A stretch of 64,000 nucleotides of DNA from Notospermus geniculatus (Eukaryota; Nemertea; Pilidiophora; Heteronemertea; Lineidae), in NCBI GenBank assembly GCA_002633025.1, contig NMRB01000835.1, positions 108,489-172,488 on the forward strand, written 5' to 3'. Position 1 is the stretch's first letter, and the number at the start of each line of letters is the position of its first letter. This document shows positions 1 through 12,060 of this stretch, piece after piece. Under the pieces are notes generated by a model that was not told the origin of the DNA, did no database searches, and saw only the letters and a program-made list of their open reading frames with translations. The translations under genes were made by a program, and so were the position numbers.

Positions 1-1338
1 GTCTGTACGTATGTGTGTGAAATATCAAGTCGATTTGATGACGATAACATTGTTTTTGCAGCCTTCCAAAAAAGTTGTGTGTCAGATCAGGCTGTGGATG
101 GGATATGAATATGCTTTGTTGATCGGGCAGTTTTGCTCTGCGGGACGAGGTTGTACGTCGTCTGGCTCTACTGGCAGACAACCATTCTCCAAGCATCGAT
201 GTACGGTTACGCCGCCGGTCGCTACGCTGGCTCCACCTTAACATACTGCAGCCATTGAAAAGGCGAAACAACAGCTCGGGTGGGCCAGATTGTGGCAGAC
301 AACTAAATCCTCCCTTTTTTGGGTTCGAACCGTTGTCCTATCACTCAGTTACTTTCTGTACACAGTAGAGGGCTCTGAACGCTGTGTTTAAAACCGCCAT
401 GGCAACGTTTGTGCATCGTCTATTCGCCTGCATGTACCGGTCCCGATCGACTGCGTCTATTTTGGTCCCGAGCGCGTCTGTTTTGGTCCCCACTGTTCCG
501 TCTATTTTGGTCCCGAGCGCGTCTGGTTTGATCCCCACTGTTCCGTCTATTTTGGTCCCGAGCGCGTCTGTTTTGGTCCCCACTGTTCCGTCTATTTTGG
601 TCCCGAGCGCGTCTGATTTGGTCCCCACTACTTCCGTCTATTTTGGTCCCGAGCGATCATTCTTATATGATAAGTTTTCGAACACAATCCACTGACAAAC
701 ATTCCGGGCAAACATTCTGTGGACGTTTTGGTTTCATTTGATTGTCATTTCTTGCCACATTCATGCGGAAAGTTAGCGGCGGAGCCGCGATAGACGCAGA
801 GATCACTGTAGACGCCGGGACCAAAATAGCAGACGCTTAGCTCATGAGTTAAGCCGTCAAGGGATATAGCGCGGCGATCGGCTCGCATATTATCGTCTGT
901 TATAACACACATTGAAAACATCTCGCAGAGTCCGGACGGTACAACCGTGTTTCTTTACCACTAATGTTTAATGGATACAGCGGCTTTCGGACAAATAATT
1001 CATTCGTAATAATGTGCCAATGATGGATAAAACAGATCAGCTCAGAAAGGTTAGGTTCGGTTTTTTGTTGTTTTGTCGTTATTGTTGTTGTTTCCTGCAC
1101 GCCCTTGGTGGTGTCATGGTTGCTGGTTCTTGAAGGGTGTGGATGCCACGGTGCTCCTGGCGCCGTAGAAAAATGCACTTTTAAACCCGTTTCCTGGACG
1201 ACGGGCTGCTTTTTCACGCAGAGAGGCAGTTCTGAGGTTTCACCGGTGTGGCATGAATGTATAGGAATCTAAGTCAGGTTATATTGAGTTAATTTGTTCA
1301 AAGATGGATTAGAACATTACGGCTGTAGAAACCTTGAG
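1..1338. other. Intergenic DNA without recognisable gene
   Basis: Apart from the 45-bp minisatellite I see no protein with recognisable motifs and no pair of splice sites joining open frames. Short open frames here are not supported by composition or family motifs. Confidence 0.5.
463..655. repeat. 45-bp minisatellite, about 4 copies
   Basis: A 45-bp unit containing CTATTTTGGTCCCGAGCGCG recurs at 45-bp spacing (about 498, 543, 588) with a few substitutions. The period is a multiple of three, so both strands stay open: the plus strand reads a 15-residue Val/Pro/Ser repeat and the minus strand a Gly-Thr-Lys repeat. There is no other coding evidence, so I treat it as a tandem repeat. A further stray piece of the unit (gggaccaaaatagcagacgc) lies near 819-838. 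Confidence 0.85.
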
Positions 1339-1512
1339 AATAGGAGCTGTTAGTGAGTTGACCAATAGGTGTCACTATGGCCCAAGTCAATGCATTAGAG
1401 CGGACCCATTCATTCTTGATCGAGCACCAATCACGTGGATTTTCCTGTGTATTGGTCCGCTAGACCTTTGCTGCCATCTTTTGGTAATACGCGTGGCTGA
1501 CTGCTCCTATTG
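1339..1512. mobile_element. MITE-like element, copy 1 (TIR AATAGGAGC)
   Basis: The block starts AATAGGAGCTGTTAG and ends with the inverted form CTGACTGCTCCTATT, giving terminal inverted repeats of about 15 bp. A second copy sits at about 3519-3690 in the same orientation. They share internal blocks such as TGACCAATAGGTGTCACTA and TATTGGTCCGCTAGA. No coding capacity is seen, which fits a non-autonomous DNA element. The superfamily cannot be assigned from the ends. Confidence 0.7.
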
Positions 1513-1969
1513 GAAAATAACCTCAAAGGGGCACTCTATTCCTTCCCTATCCTGCACTAAACATACCCGCGTTAAGGGAGACCTCTATCGGACAACGTTG
1601 TTAAGCTACCCTTATCAACCTCGTTGAGTAACTCTCGTTCATAGGGTGATGGCTTTGACGTCCATCATGGCCGATACTTTGCAGTCACGTGACGTTGTGA
1701 CGTCAGTGAAGAACCTCTATATCCCACATTACCCTTATATATTGCGGTCCCCTTTGCATCAGTTCCAACATCAGAAATTACTTTCCATGGTTCAGTAAAC
1801 TTATTAGCCTTGACATACATCGTTAGACTTGAATCGACCTCGCGGTCATTAGATTATATCAACACCAATTTATCCATGATTAAAAACCCAATAATGAGAT
1901 ATGATGCACACCACTTAGACAGATAGTATCCACTTATGTACTACATATTTGTGGCAAAACCGAGGCGTA

Positions 1970-2250
1970 CATTACGTCGCCACGGGACGTCTTGCCTGGG
2001 TACAATATTGGTGTACACCACCACGGGACGTCTTGCCTGGGTACAATTGTTGTACACCACCACGGGATGTCTTGACGGGGTACATTAGTACGGACGGCTT
2101 TTTTCGTCACTAGAGCCCTACAGCGTGTTGCAGAATACATGTTCTTGAATGTGCGACATCTACAGTTATTTCCGTATGCCAGTGTTCCCTGCAACAGAGT
2201 AACGGAACAAACCGCTACTTGACAAAACGGAGAGAACTTGCGCGAGATCG
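1970..2250. repeat. Duplicated block with internal 33-bp-type repeats, copy 1
   Basis: Two to three short tandem units containing CCACGGGACGTCTTG and GTACACCACC lead into about 195 bp that is repeated almost exactly at 2579-2776 (shared start TACACCACCACGGGA, shared end AACTTGCGCGAG). Differences are single bases. The minus strand is open in both copies but shows no protein family motif, so an interspersed repeat is the simplest reading. Confidence 0.75.
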
Positions 2251-2578
2251 GGAACCAAAATGCAATGGCAAGTGCGTTACACACGGCGCACCCCCGCTTC
2301 ACTCCAAGTTTATACAGCGCGCCATGTATTGCTGTGGAGTTTCCTCAATAAGTACAACAGATCCCTCGAAAAAACCTTTCTAAGGACATTTTTGTGTGTA
2401 ACATTTTATACTCAAGTCATCTCAAGTCATTTCAGTGCATTTGTGGTTAAAATTCGGTCTAAAACTGCACGATACCAAAAATCACACCTAAGGCGTGAAA
2501 TGGCTAGCCGTCTCCAGAGATTTGTGCAGCGACCATCAACCTCGGCCCGAGCGTAACGAATCTCTGGGTACGAGATTG

Positions 2579-2776
2579 GGTGTACACCACCACGGGACGT
2601 CTTGACGGGGTACATTAGGACGGACGGCTTTTTTCGTCACTAGAGCCCTACAGCGTGTTGCAGAATACATGTTCTTGAATGTGTGACATCTACAGTTATT
2701 TCCGTATGCCAGTGTTCCCTGCAACAGAGTAACGGAACAAACCGCTACTTGACAAAACGGAGAGAACTTGCGCGAG
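2579..2776. repeat. Duplicated block, copy 2
   Basis: Second copy of the 195-bp block at 2054-2248, about 525 bp downstream in direct orientation. Copy 2 carries one tandem unit where copy 1 has several, so the tandem part expanded or contracted after duplication. Confidence 0.75.
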
Positions 2777-3518
2777 GAGAGTCTCACCTGGGGCAGCGCC
2801 TTCAGCATGTTCAGTGTTTGCAGAAGATGTCTCGGTTTTCTTGGGGTCGTCTGCTTTCCTTGTAAAAATACCAGCGTGGAAATAAGATATTTGCTTTTAG
2901 TTCGACGGGATAATGATGTCTTAACCGTGAACTTTCCGAAGGATTGTCCTGTATATTTGGCATTTTGATGAGAAAGAGTGTTGTATTCACAGTGAGATAT
3001 TTTGGTTTTTTCGTCCGTTATTTTTGAGTCTATGCCAGTATATTCTTACCGTTTCTCTTCAATCGCATTGCCGAATACATACGAGAAGGGATTACCGCTG
3101 GAAGATATACGGTCTCTCTGACAGGTAATCCGGCTGCAGAAAGATCAGGGTTCAACACGCTATGAAATATACCCTCCAAGTCAATGAAATTCATGACTTT
3201 CTTTCCTGCCGACCCTCTGGTATTTAAGCGGTTAAAATCACACGGTGCTGAAGGGAGTTTCCGCGAGAGTTGAATGGTAAATGAGTACGGAAACAAATCA
3301 CCCGAGTTTTAAACCTGGCAGTTGTACTGTTGTTACCAGGACACCTTTCCTGGGGGCAATTTGTCAGTTTACACCGGCAATATACTTGTAGGCTCGTTGC
3401 CTGCCTAACCCTCGCTAATAAATAAGGACGAGGCACCAGTCATCGTGAAATTTGACCTTCATCCTACGAGGGTGAGCAACAACGAAAATGATTGGCTCCT
3501 ACGGTTTGGCGTCCGAGT

Positions 3519-3690
3519 GGATAGGAGCTGTGAATCAGTTGACCAATAGGTGTCACTACGGCCCAATTCCATCCCAAGCGGACCCTTTCATGGTTGATTG
3601 AACACTAATCAAAAGAATCTTATATTGTATTGGTCCGCTAGAACGTTGCTGCCATCTTTTGGCAAAAATCGCGGCTGATTGATCCTATTG
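3519..3690. mobile_element. MITE-like element, copy 2 (TIR ATAGGAGC)
   Basis: Diverged copy of the element at 1339-1512. It begins ATAGGAGCTGTGAATCAG and ends CTGATTGATCCTATTGG. The two share the GGTCCGCTAGA and TTGCTGCCATCTTTTGG core. Confidence 0.7.
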
Positions 3691-6240
3691 GTAGCCACCA
3701 GTAGATTGGGTCAGAGAACTAGTCTGATACATGGCTCATCATTTGATTTATTATTTTAGGAATCTTCTTTCAAAAGATACAGCAGTCCATTTACCGATAG
3801 AGTTCAAATTGATTGATTTTTAAAGGTCAAATCGGCGGGTTCATGATTACCATCGATCAGCGTTGATGAATTCCCCGGTCGTGGAGCATACGGGATTAAT
3901 CCATGGGGTAATATAACCTATGTCTTGTTGCCTATTAGAGGGCGAATATCGATTGATTTTCACCTCAATTTATCAGCAAAATGAATAAAACAATTTTGGC
4001 AAGAGGGACCGTTTCATCCGAGAGATAATACCAAAAGGCGCTCTGGGACGTCATGACGGCTGAGAGGTGCGACACCTGCGGTTACCTTCAACAACAACTA
4101 GGCCTAAATGGTACAAATATCGGTACTCAAAATCAGGGCTCCCATGGAGTGCAAAAACATATGTGTGAAAAACCTGGCGTTTCACGTAAACGTAGGCCTA
4201 CAGTCCCTAGGCCGAGGTTGAGTTCTCACTCATGGAGCGAAAGTAGGGAGCGCTCGAAAAGACTGCGTTCGGAGTCGACGTAAGCGTCGCCCATTGCTCG
4301 GTTCTGATCATCTTTGCTGTTCTTCACCGATGACACCGCTGGGCAGATAAATCTCCTCCTCTATCGTCTTTTCCATTCAGGTAACTCTCACAATCCTCTC
4401 GCCTCATTCTCGGTGACATATTGCGAGGCAATGGGCGGCTAGCAATCATTGACTATTGGCTTCAGATCAATGGCTTCACTTGTAACGTATGTCATCGTTA
4501 TTCCTTGTCGGATCTGATCGGGTTCGTAATTCGTGACTGGCCAGCGATGACGTCATTTGTCCCACGTGATCTTGGACGCTGAGTTCTGATTGGCCGACGA
4601 CGTTAATTGGTGGACATTCATAGGCCTACACAACTTTCGAGGGCGAGTATTTAATTGGTTCGTTGACCACTCAGGGTGTTTTTGACATCTCCACGTAATC
4701 AGAGACATGACTGTTTTAATAACCTGCATGGCTGAAGTTTGGGCAATGGTCACACTTTTCTTCGCCGCTACCGCTACGTCTTCACTACGAAAGGTGACAT
4801 GGGTGGCAACTTCGCCGAAATGGCTTTGACTGGTGCCCGATCTCAGCGGTAGGACTAAATACTGAGATTAGACTGGGCCCCTGTCCTTGAGCCACTTCGC
4901 TACCTATCATCCTAACCGCTGCGTCCATACCGAGATCGGTAGCACCGTCCTGTCGTCCATCACGTGATCGGCCAAAATGCCGATGGAAAATGCACTGATT
5001 GGTCAAAAAGCAGTTGATTGTTCTTTTGTTGAATGGACCGACCAATCAAGCGATCAGAATCGATCAACAATATGGCTGAACTCAAGGACTGCGTGGCTGT
5101 TCTGGCCTTCTGTGCAAATTGCTACTGGCCATCTGACAGCAAATTCGGACGGAATCTCGACCTAGCTAAGGCGAGAGATCCTCAATGTCTTTTCATGTTT
5201 CGACCGGCATCTCACACGTCTTGTGAGCCGCTCAATCGATCGCCCACCTCACTCCCACTCGTCAGGTGCAGACGTCGATACGATTTCCCAGATGCATACA
5301 CCGCGGCAAATCGAAGTATCATGTTTATTGGCGGGTCACCAACGTCTCAATGAATATAAATGGTCAATATTGCTTGTCAGATTGATACAAATTTATGCTT
5401 GAAATGGCCACTTGTGGCCAGGTAATGGTAGGGTAGTGACATACTGACAGGCTGAAATGGCCGTCCTTGTCGTTGGCTGTCTCGTTCAGCCTCACGTAGC
5501 TATTCAGACAAATTCTGGGAGGCGCCATCCGACGTTAGGGTGACGGAGGTGTGGCCGTGGATCTTGTAATCCGGATTTCGATGGATTTCATCACATGCAG
5601 TCTCCGGGGGAAACATTCACCCGGTAAAGACAGCTGAAACCTGCTGAGGACGGCTCACTGAAGACGATTTGAAAGCAATCGGTGAAACAGAGAGAAACGT
5701 CCGTCACATGGGACAGTAAGCCGTGGTGCCTTGTGCCTTGTTCTTTTGCAAGGGCAAGTAAAAGACCCCATCCAAGTGTGAGCATGAGCAGCTTTAGAAT
5801 GCCCTCTTCCAACCAGATTGTCTTGCCGAAGTTCGAACCATGCAGACTCACGTCCGGAGAGCGGCACTATGCCATTGTTCTCCCTCAATTCTTCAAAAGA
5901 TTTTCTTTACCAAGTCATTCGCTGTCCAACGTTGGTAAATGTAGGCCCAGGCTGAAATAGATCCCGTCCCTTTGGTGTGAAATCCGATCTCGGTAGACAA
6001 GCTTTCCCTTTCATCCGACATCAGACTACTGTTGGAGCTGACATTGAGAAGCTTGACTTCAGCCGTCGCCCTCAAGTACTAACATTTCCATTTCGTTGTT
6101 TTACAAACAGAGATCTTGATGGTGCTCAACAAGCTGCAGAAATCACTCTTACCCGTGGCTCTGCCTTGGCAACGAACCGTCACAATGGTTTACCGCTACC
6201 ACAAAAACGTGATGATCCATAACGTTTCATTTTTTATGTA
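3691..6240. other. Intergenic DNA, nothing assignable
   Basis: Several open frames of 60-106 codons exist on both strands, but they overlap each other, show no family motifs, and I could not join any through phase-compatible splice sites. Short CCAATCA-type and CGATCGATT-type motifs recur without a clear unit. Confidence 0.45.
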
Positions 6241-6478
6241 CCCTTCATATGCTGCTCGCCACTGAAATGTATTCAACCTCGTATCCAGGTCCCTCCTGCG
6301 TCCTCAGCCAGAAAAACAAGGCAAATGCCACTCTGAGAGCCACAGAGGACTGGTTAACGTCTATGCCGCTTCACTCCCGCGGCGCTACTGTCCGTTGAAT
6401 GTCAGATTATGATTGATTATGTAATCTCATCATGTATCCTCTTGATACCTTTTGTAAGGTTAAGAGAAGTCAAATAAA

Positions 6479-6502
6479 CTATGTCTATGTCTATGTCTAT
6501 GT
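6479..6502. repeat. (CTATGT)4 microsatellite
   Basis: Four CTATGT units follow AAGTCAAATAAA. Such a 6-bp tail after an AATAAA-like end is typical of the 3' terminus of a non-LTR retrotransposon, so 6240-6500 may be a LINE 3' end. No coding part is present to confirm it. Confidence 0.8.
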
Positions 6503-6625
6503 CAGAGTGGCGCAGTGGGAATAACGGCGCCTGTCGCCTCTGAGATTCAGGGTTCGATCCCATCAGAATCGCCCTTCACGTTGACAGCGGAGGTTTTCTC
6601 CGGTTTCCTCCTGTTGTACATTTTG
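6503..6625 (+). mobile_element. tRNA-derived SINE
   Basis: The block contains an A-box-like TGGCGCAGTGG and a B-box GGTTCGATCCC at tRNA spacing (RNA polymerase III promoter), then GGTTTTCTCCGGTTTCCTCC, a tail region shared with the second copy at 44583-44740. It directly abuts the CTATGT tail of an upstream element. It does not fold as an intact tRNA in my reading, so SINE rather than a tRNA gene. Confidence 0.75.
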
Positions 6626-6647
6626 TTCGCTGAATACTGTCAATAGC

Positions 6648-6820
6648 CCTGGGCTGGGTTGCACAAAACTCATGTTAGCGCTAACTTAGTGTTAGCGCTA
6701 ACTTTATGTTAAATGACGTAAATAGACACTGGATTTTGACGTCATCTAACATAAAGTTAGGCTAAAGTTAGCGCTAACACCAAGTTAGCGCTATCGTGAG
6801 TTTTGTGCAACCGGCCCCAG
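6648..6820. mobile_element. Fold-back MITE with GTTAGCGCTAAC motifs
   Basis: Left end GGGTTGCACAAAACTCATG is the inverse of right end CGTGAGTTTTGTGCAACCG. Between them, TTAGCGCTAAC palindromes and AACTTTATGTTA / TAACATAAAGTT pair, so nearly the whole 170 bp can fold into one hairpin. No coding capacity. Confidence 0.85.
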
Positions 6821-7409
6821 AGCTCCATGCCCAGAGCCAATCGTATCGTAGGCCTATTTGGTGCTCACTTCAATATAAATGTATTTTGAAAAAAATGCAA
6901 TCTACTTTCTTCACTGGGGACGAGGTTGAGCCCACCCGGTGTTTCCCATCTCCCGATGTTACACTCCAATAACAGAAATCATCTGGCATACTATGAATGT
7001 AATTGACATGACATTTGAATTCACTACTCGGCAAATCGAAGGACAAATATGATTGATCATATCGCTTGAACCACTAACCGTGACTGCTTCTGTAACCGGT
7101 CACGTATGGCCCATTCATATCACATTTCTCAGCCTCAGCAGATCGCTAACTTTGACTAAAATGTACTGGTCCAGTGGGAGGAGAAACGCAAAGAAATTTA
7201 TCTCTCTGGAGCAGCTTGCAGGGTGTGCAAAAATACGGACCGGTTGCCGTAGTTACGAAATGGTTAACACTGAGAGAAATCTAAAGGCAGTTGAGGCGTG
7301 TATGAGCAAAACTAGGCCCTATTTGGTAAAATGTCGTGGAAATCTGTGAAGTAGGCCTAAAACTGAGGTATTGGCTGCCAACGAAGCCACACGAACATAT
7401 ATTTGGGAT

Positions 7410-7595
7410 TGGCAGTTATTACCCCAGTCTTCCCAGAAACCTGGGAACTCAAGGAGCAGCTCATTCTGTGCGCATTACTTGATCCTTTAGGGCCAGTTGA
7501 GAAGAGAAAATGCCCACGTGGCGGGAATCGAACCAGGTACCTCTCGGTCTCGCGTCAGGCGCTCAACCACTGCGACACCGCAATAACGTTGACGT
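7410..7595 (-). mobile_element. tRNA-derived SINE, minus strand, copy 1
   Basis: On the minus strand the block begins GCGGTGTCGCAGTGGTTGAG (A-box-like) and carries TGGTTCGATTCCC (B box) after a tRNA-like spacing. The downstream part, on plus CTCAAGGAGCAGCTCATTC and ACTTGATCCTTT, recurs in the older copy at 50036-50225. This shows a dispersed SINE rather than a single tRNA gene. Confidence 0.7.
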
Positions 7596-7599
7596 CGCC

Positions 7600-9600
7600 C
7601 TGACAGCAGTCCTTCTGGAAGAATCGAATGAAGCATTCAAGAATGAACGCCTCAATTAGCGGAAGATGAACATCTTAATTGCTGAGATGAGATGAAACCA
7701 AGCTGTCAGCTCCCGGGCCAGACAGAGTCATCTCCGGGCGGTAGTCAGGTGAAGCACGTGGCCACATCCTGAGACAAATGGGAGGAAATTGTGTTGCGGG
7801 AATCCAGGAAGTGACGTCAGTTATCGGTGGTGATTCTGTGTGGAGGTGTTAGGACTGAGATATGGTGTCTGGCGCCGGGTGGGATGGTAGACTCTTCTTC
7901 GCCATCGTGGCCGTATAAAAACGTCAAATCTTTTAACTCATTCACTGCCAATGCAGGTAATATCACTCCCATGAGAAGCAGAAAATGTAACAGATTCTGC
8001 TACGTCGATCTTGATGGCATCAATCAGCCGCAATCAAATTGTACGAAAATTATCCAATGATCTGCTTCCGATACCGGGTCAGTTGTGTCTAAATTACGGA
8101 CCATGTTTCGCTCAACCGGTCATCTGTCTTCTCGAAGTCATAACTGATTAATCTTCTCCCAGATTATAACGAGAAAGGTGCCGAGGTCTGACCGCTCTCA
8201 CAGGTTACGGAAAACTCCTTTAGGAATCAATACAGGCACTTACCATTGGCATTTTCTCAATAGTCTGTGAGTTTATTGAATTACTGGCCGAGCCCGTCAG
8301 ACTAATGTTAATCTGACGAAAGTATTCCCCATATCACCTCATGACCTGTCAGGTTCTGCTATCAAAGTTGCAAACGAAAGTTATACCCGCGGGACGTCTA
8401 ACTTTCATGTTTACTCACGAGAGATCACGAGAGACCACGAGAATTAGACCGTATGTCCCGGATGTGGGATATGGAGCTTGTGTTGAATCAAAACGAACCA
8501 TGCATGGAACATCAACCGCCTAACATATACTGCGCATGTGATACCTTCTAATCATCAAAGCGAAGCATCTGATTGGTCAATCAGAAGGTAGTGCCCCACA
8601 CCATGCTGTGAATCACGCCGGCCGCAATGAGAAAACCTTCTATTTGCTCGCAAAATGCGCTTCTCCGGACAAATCAGCGCAGCGGACATTTCCATCCTCC
8701 TCTCAATGGTCGTCGAATGATGCTTTATTCTAGATCTCAAAGAATCTTTCCTGCCTCAACTCCTTCTACAAATGGGCGCCAGTAATGTCAAAAGATTTAA
8801 TACCTAATACATGTAGTTTCAAAATTCCGATCAGAATCCCGGGATCTCCTAAAGCTTAATCGCTCGTGATTGGTTGGCAGCAGTGAAAATAATTGGACGC
8901 CCAAATGACCTGTGCAAATGGCTGAAAACGGCGATTTACTGATCCTCTAGATTGGACAAAGATTACCTCTCATAAGAAATCGATTTGTGAAGCGATGAAG
9001 GGTTTTTTATGCATGACATCGTCAATAATGCCGGGGGAGTTGAGTGCTGGGGATGCAGATGACAACTGAGACGTTTTCTAGAAGGTTCTTTACGTTTGAC
9101 GCCGGCTACGGAGACATCCCCGACACCGGGGGCGGGCATCCTGCGAATATACAGGGGTTCTTACTGCTCTAAGCACTAAGAACCCCTGATGTTCTCAGGA
9201 TGGGGGCGGGGGGGGGGCAAAAGTGGAGGGACAAAGAAGAGAAGAGATGGACAACACTCAGCTGTTGGAGTGAAGGAAGAAGGGCCGAAAAGGGGGAAGA
9301 CAAAGAGGAAAAGAGATACAGACCACTAAGCTGTGAGATTGAATGAAAAATGGCTGAAAAACGGGGAAAGGACATTAAATAGACGGATGGTGAGAAGGAA
9401 AGGGTCAGTAAAGGGTACCAAGAGTACGCTGTACCTCGTCAACCCTTATCACATCCGATTGAGCTCATGTACACCACTTACCAGCAATATTCTACCGTCG
9501 ATGGGTTGCGGTAATCATGGCTTCGAATACCTACGATAACGCGGCCCGCTGGGAATTCACATATTTCCATATCTGAGGTGATATCAAGGGTACTACCGAG
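7600..9600. other. Intergenic DNA
   Basis: No gene recognised. A purine-rich stretch with a G run lies near 9195-9400 and is open on the minus strand only because of low complexity. A short direct repeat of GAGATCACGAGA occurs near 8421. Confidence 0.4.
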
Positions 9601-9632
9601 TCGACCACTCAAGACCCGGGTTCAGGCTAACC

Positions 9633-9776
9633 CTTGTTGATGGCTTTTTACTACATAAACAGGTCGTGGGTAGGGATGTACTTCTACGCCAACATTTTAC
9701 CGAACTTGTTGATGGCTTTTTACTACATAAACAGGTCGTGGGTAGGGATGTACTTCTACGCCAACATTTTACCGAA
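9633..9776. repeat. Perfect 72-bp tandem duplication
   Basis: CTTGTTGATGGCTTTTTACT starts at 9633 and again at 9705. The two 72-bp units are virtually identical, so the duplication is very recent. The unit is a multiple of three and keeps the plus frame open as a duplicated 24-residue aromatic-rich segment. There is no sign that this frame is translated beyond its being open. Confidence 0.85.
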
Positions 9777-10329
9777 ACAATACATCCCCCGGCGACAAAT
9801 TGGTGAAGACAGCAACCTGCCGCATCCTAAAAGTCTATAATTGCTTGGCGAACAAAATAAACCTGTCGTTTGGTAACTATGGTACCCAAGACCCACTTTA
9901 TCTCATCCCGGGGTGCTCGGTGTGGATTACCAATAGCCTGAAGAAACAGGGACAGTAGAAACGTGGATTAACGTGTAGCCAAAGGCATGGATCCATTTCC
10001 CTGGTTCTAGCTTCTAAAAACGAACGAAAATAGACGTCCAACGCCTCTGCCGATCACCCGAGGGAAGCTGTCAATGAACCACGTGGTTTCAGTTGTTCTT
10101 TTGTTTTGGGCGCCTTGGTAACAGAAACACATTACAACTATTTAATAATCTCACAAAATGCAGATTCTATGCACAGTATGCTGGTTATTTATTAGCTGCA
10201 CCCTGCAGCTTTATTATATTCAAGCCAGGTTTGGTGGAAAATTCTCTTTCTAATCTCTGAATAAAGAGAAGTTGTCCGTAGAAGTTGTCGGTGAATTGAG
10301 GTTGTAGGCGGTTAGGGTTGGTGGTTCTC

Positions 10330-10830
10330 GACTGTATAATCTCTGAATAGAGTTTATAGGTGGTTCGCTATAATACCTGAATAGAGGTTATAGGTGGTTC
10401 GATATAATACCTGAATGGAGGTTATAGGTGGTTCGCTCTCATCCATGATCAGAGGTTGCAGGTGGTTCGCTATAATCCCTGAATAGAAGTTATAGGTGGT
10501 TCGCTATAATCCCTGAATAGAAGTTATAGGTGGTTCGCTATAATCCCTGAATAGAGGTTATGGGTGGTTCGCTATAATCCCTGAATAGAGGTTATAGGTG
10601 GTTCGCTATAATCCCTGAATAGACGTTACAGGTGGTTCCCTATTATAATCCCTGAATAGAGGCAAAAGGTGGCTCGCTATAATTTCTGAATAGAGGTTAT
10701 AGGAGGATCGTTGTAATCCCTGAATAGAGGTTATGGGTGGTTCGCTCTGGAATCTCTGATTAGAGGAGGTGGTTCGCGAGAGCTGATAGGTGGTTCTCTG
10801 TAGTGAGGTAGAGGATAGAGGTTATAAATG
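10330..10830. repeat. 34-bp minisatellite array, about 15 units
   Basis: The unit contains GAATAGAGGTTATAGG followed by TGGTTCGCTATAATCCCT and repeats at about 34 bp with small indels and substitutions. Degenerate units extend left to about 10270. No open frame runs through the array. Confidence 0.9.
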
Positions 10831-10869
10831 GTTCACTGTAACACTGGAATACTACAGTATGTATAGTTC

Positions 10870-11870
10870 TCCAGAAAAGGTTCTGTGAATACTGTCTTAG
10901 AATGTGACACATCGTCTGACAAAAAGACTGTCACACCCGTAAAAACGTACTCTGAACAAAGTGTTTGTAAAAAAATTGTTGGAGTATGTTTGACAACTTG
11001 CCCTCCGGTGTCTGTTCTACAAGTTATAAGTGCGTATCCATCTCATCCTTGTCTCTTCTCTTTGTAGGTGGGAGGATGAGGGAACCGATATTCCTTTTGG
11101 CCATTTGGACCGGTAAGTCTTTTATACACCTACGTGATGTGCACTTTTTAGTGGCCAAGGTTCTAAGCTGAGATAATGGCCAGAAAAAGACAGCCATCGC
11201 GGCCCCCGGCGCTTTCAGATCATTGCCGCTCGATACGGGAGAAACCATAACGGCGCGGCCAGGACGCAAGGGATTTTAGCTAACATTGACTTCAAAGTTA
11301 TTGGTAATGTTAGCCTTTTATTTTCACCGCGGAGAATTCTGCACAAAACTGTCTTGATTGCAGTCAGACTCAGCTGAGCGGATGTATTAAATGTAAACAT
11401 TGGTGTTCGGTGTACAGGTGTTCTCACGGTTAATGGGTGCACTGACGTTTTCAATGTTACCGTCGGGGTACGTTGCATTTTACAACCACTGCTACCATGT
11501 TACGACCCTGGGGTATAACCTGCGAGAAATTCAACATACACGCTGTAAAACCTCGTCTATTTCAACCTAACTTGACTCAACCCTTTGAACATTTTGTACG
11601 TCTCGATACGCAGGTTCATATGACAGTTGCAGAAAACGTTTACCATGATTTCTGCCATGCAACGGCTGCGTCTTCAACATCTATTTTGAGAATCCTGGGC
11701 GAAAGCAGCTAAACTGGCTGTTAATTAACTTTTCAACTTCTATCTCAGCCTCACCTGATTATGACTTGGACCAAAAATAGATATCTATTTTTGCTTGGAC
11801 TTAGTTGGATGTCGAATCTTGTTACTTCATGAGTCGGTTCGTGATATTTGATGCATGATTATGCCCTCGA
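10870..11870. other. Intergenic DNA
   Basis: Overlapping short open frames occur on both strands around 10885-11480. None shows a recognisable family, signal peptide followed by domain, or compatible splice partner. Confidence 0.4.
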
Positions 11871-11873
11871 TGC

Positions 11874-12060
11874 AACCGGTGGGTGTCTGACGTAAAAGAG
11901 CTCTGTCCCTTACCAGCATGGGTATTGGGTATACACAAAAATAAAAAGCTCGCTTATCTATTTTTGGTATACAGCAATAGATACATAAGTACATGTACAA
12001 CTGGTGGGTGTCTGACGTAAAAGAAGTCTGGACCTTACCTCCATGAGTGTTGGGTATGTG
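11874..12060. repeat. Two diverged direct repeats of about 60 bp
   Basis: GGTGGGTGTCTGACGTAAAA occurs at about 11878 and again at about 12004, each followed by similar sequence ending in TTGGGTAT. They are about 126 bp apart and have no coding signal. Confidence 0.65.

Noticed and set aside
1934-2808. Two minus-strand frames with near-identical 60-residue segments
   Set aside because: They arise from a 195-bp duplicated repeat; no protein family and the shared part begins and ends without splice or start signals.
7510-7590. Possible tRNA gene on the minus strand
   Set aside because: A and B boxes are present, but the acceptor ends do not pair well in my reading and a related copy at 50.1 kb shares non-tRNA sequence, so it is a SINE.
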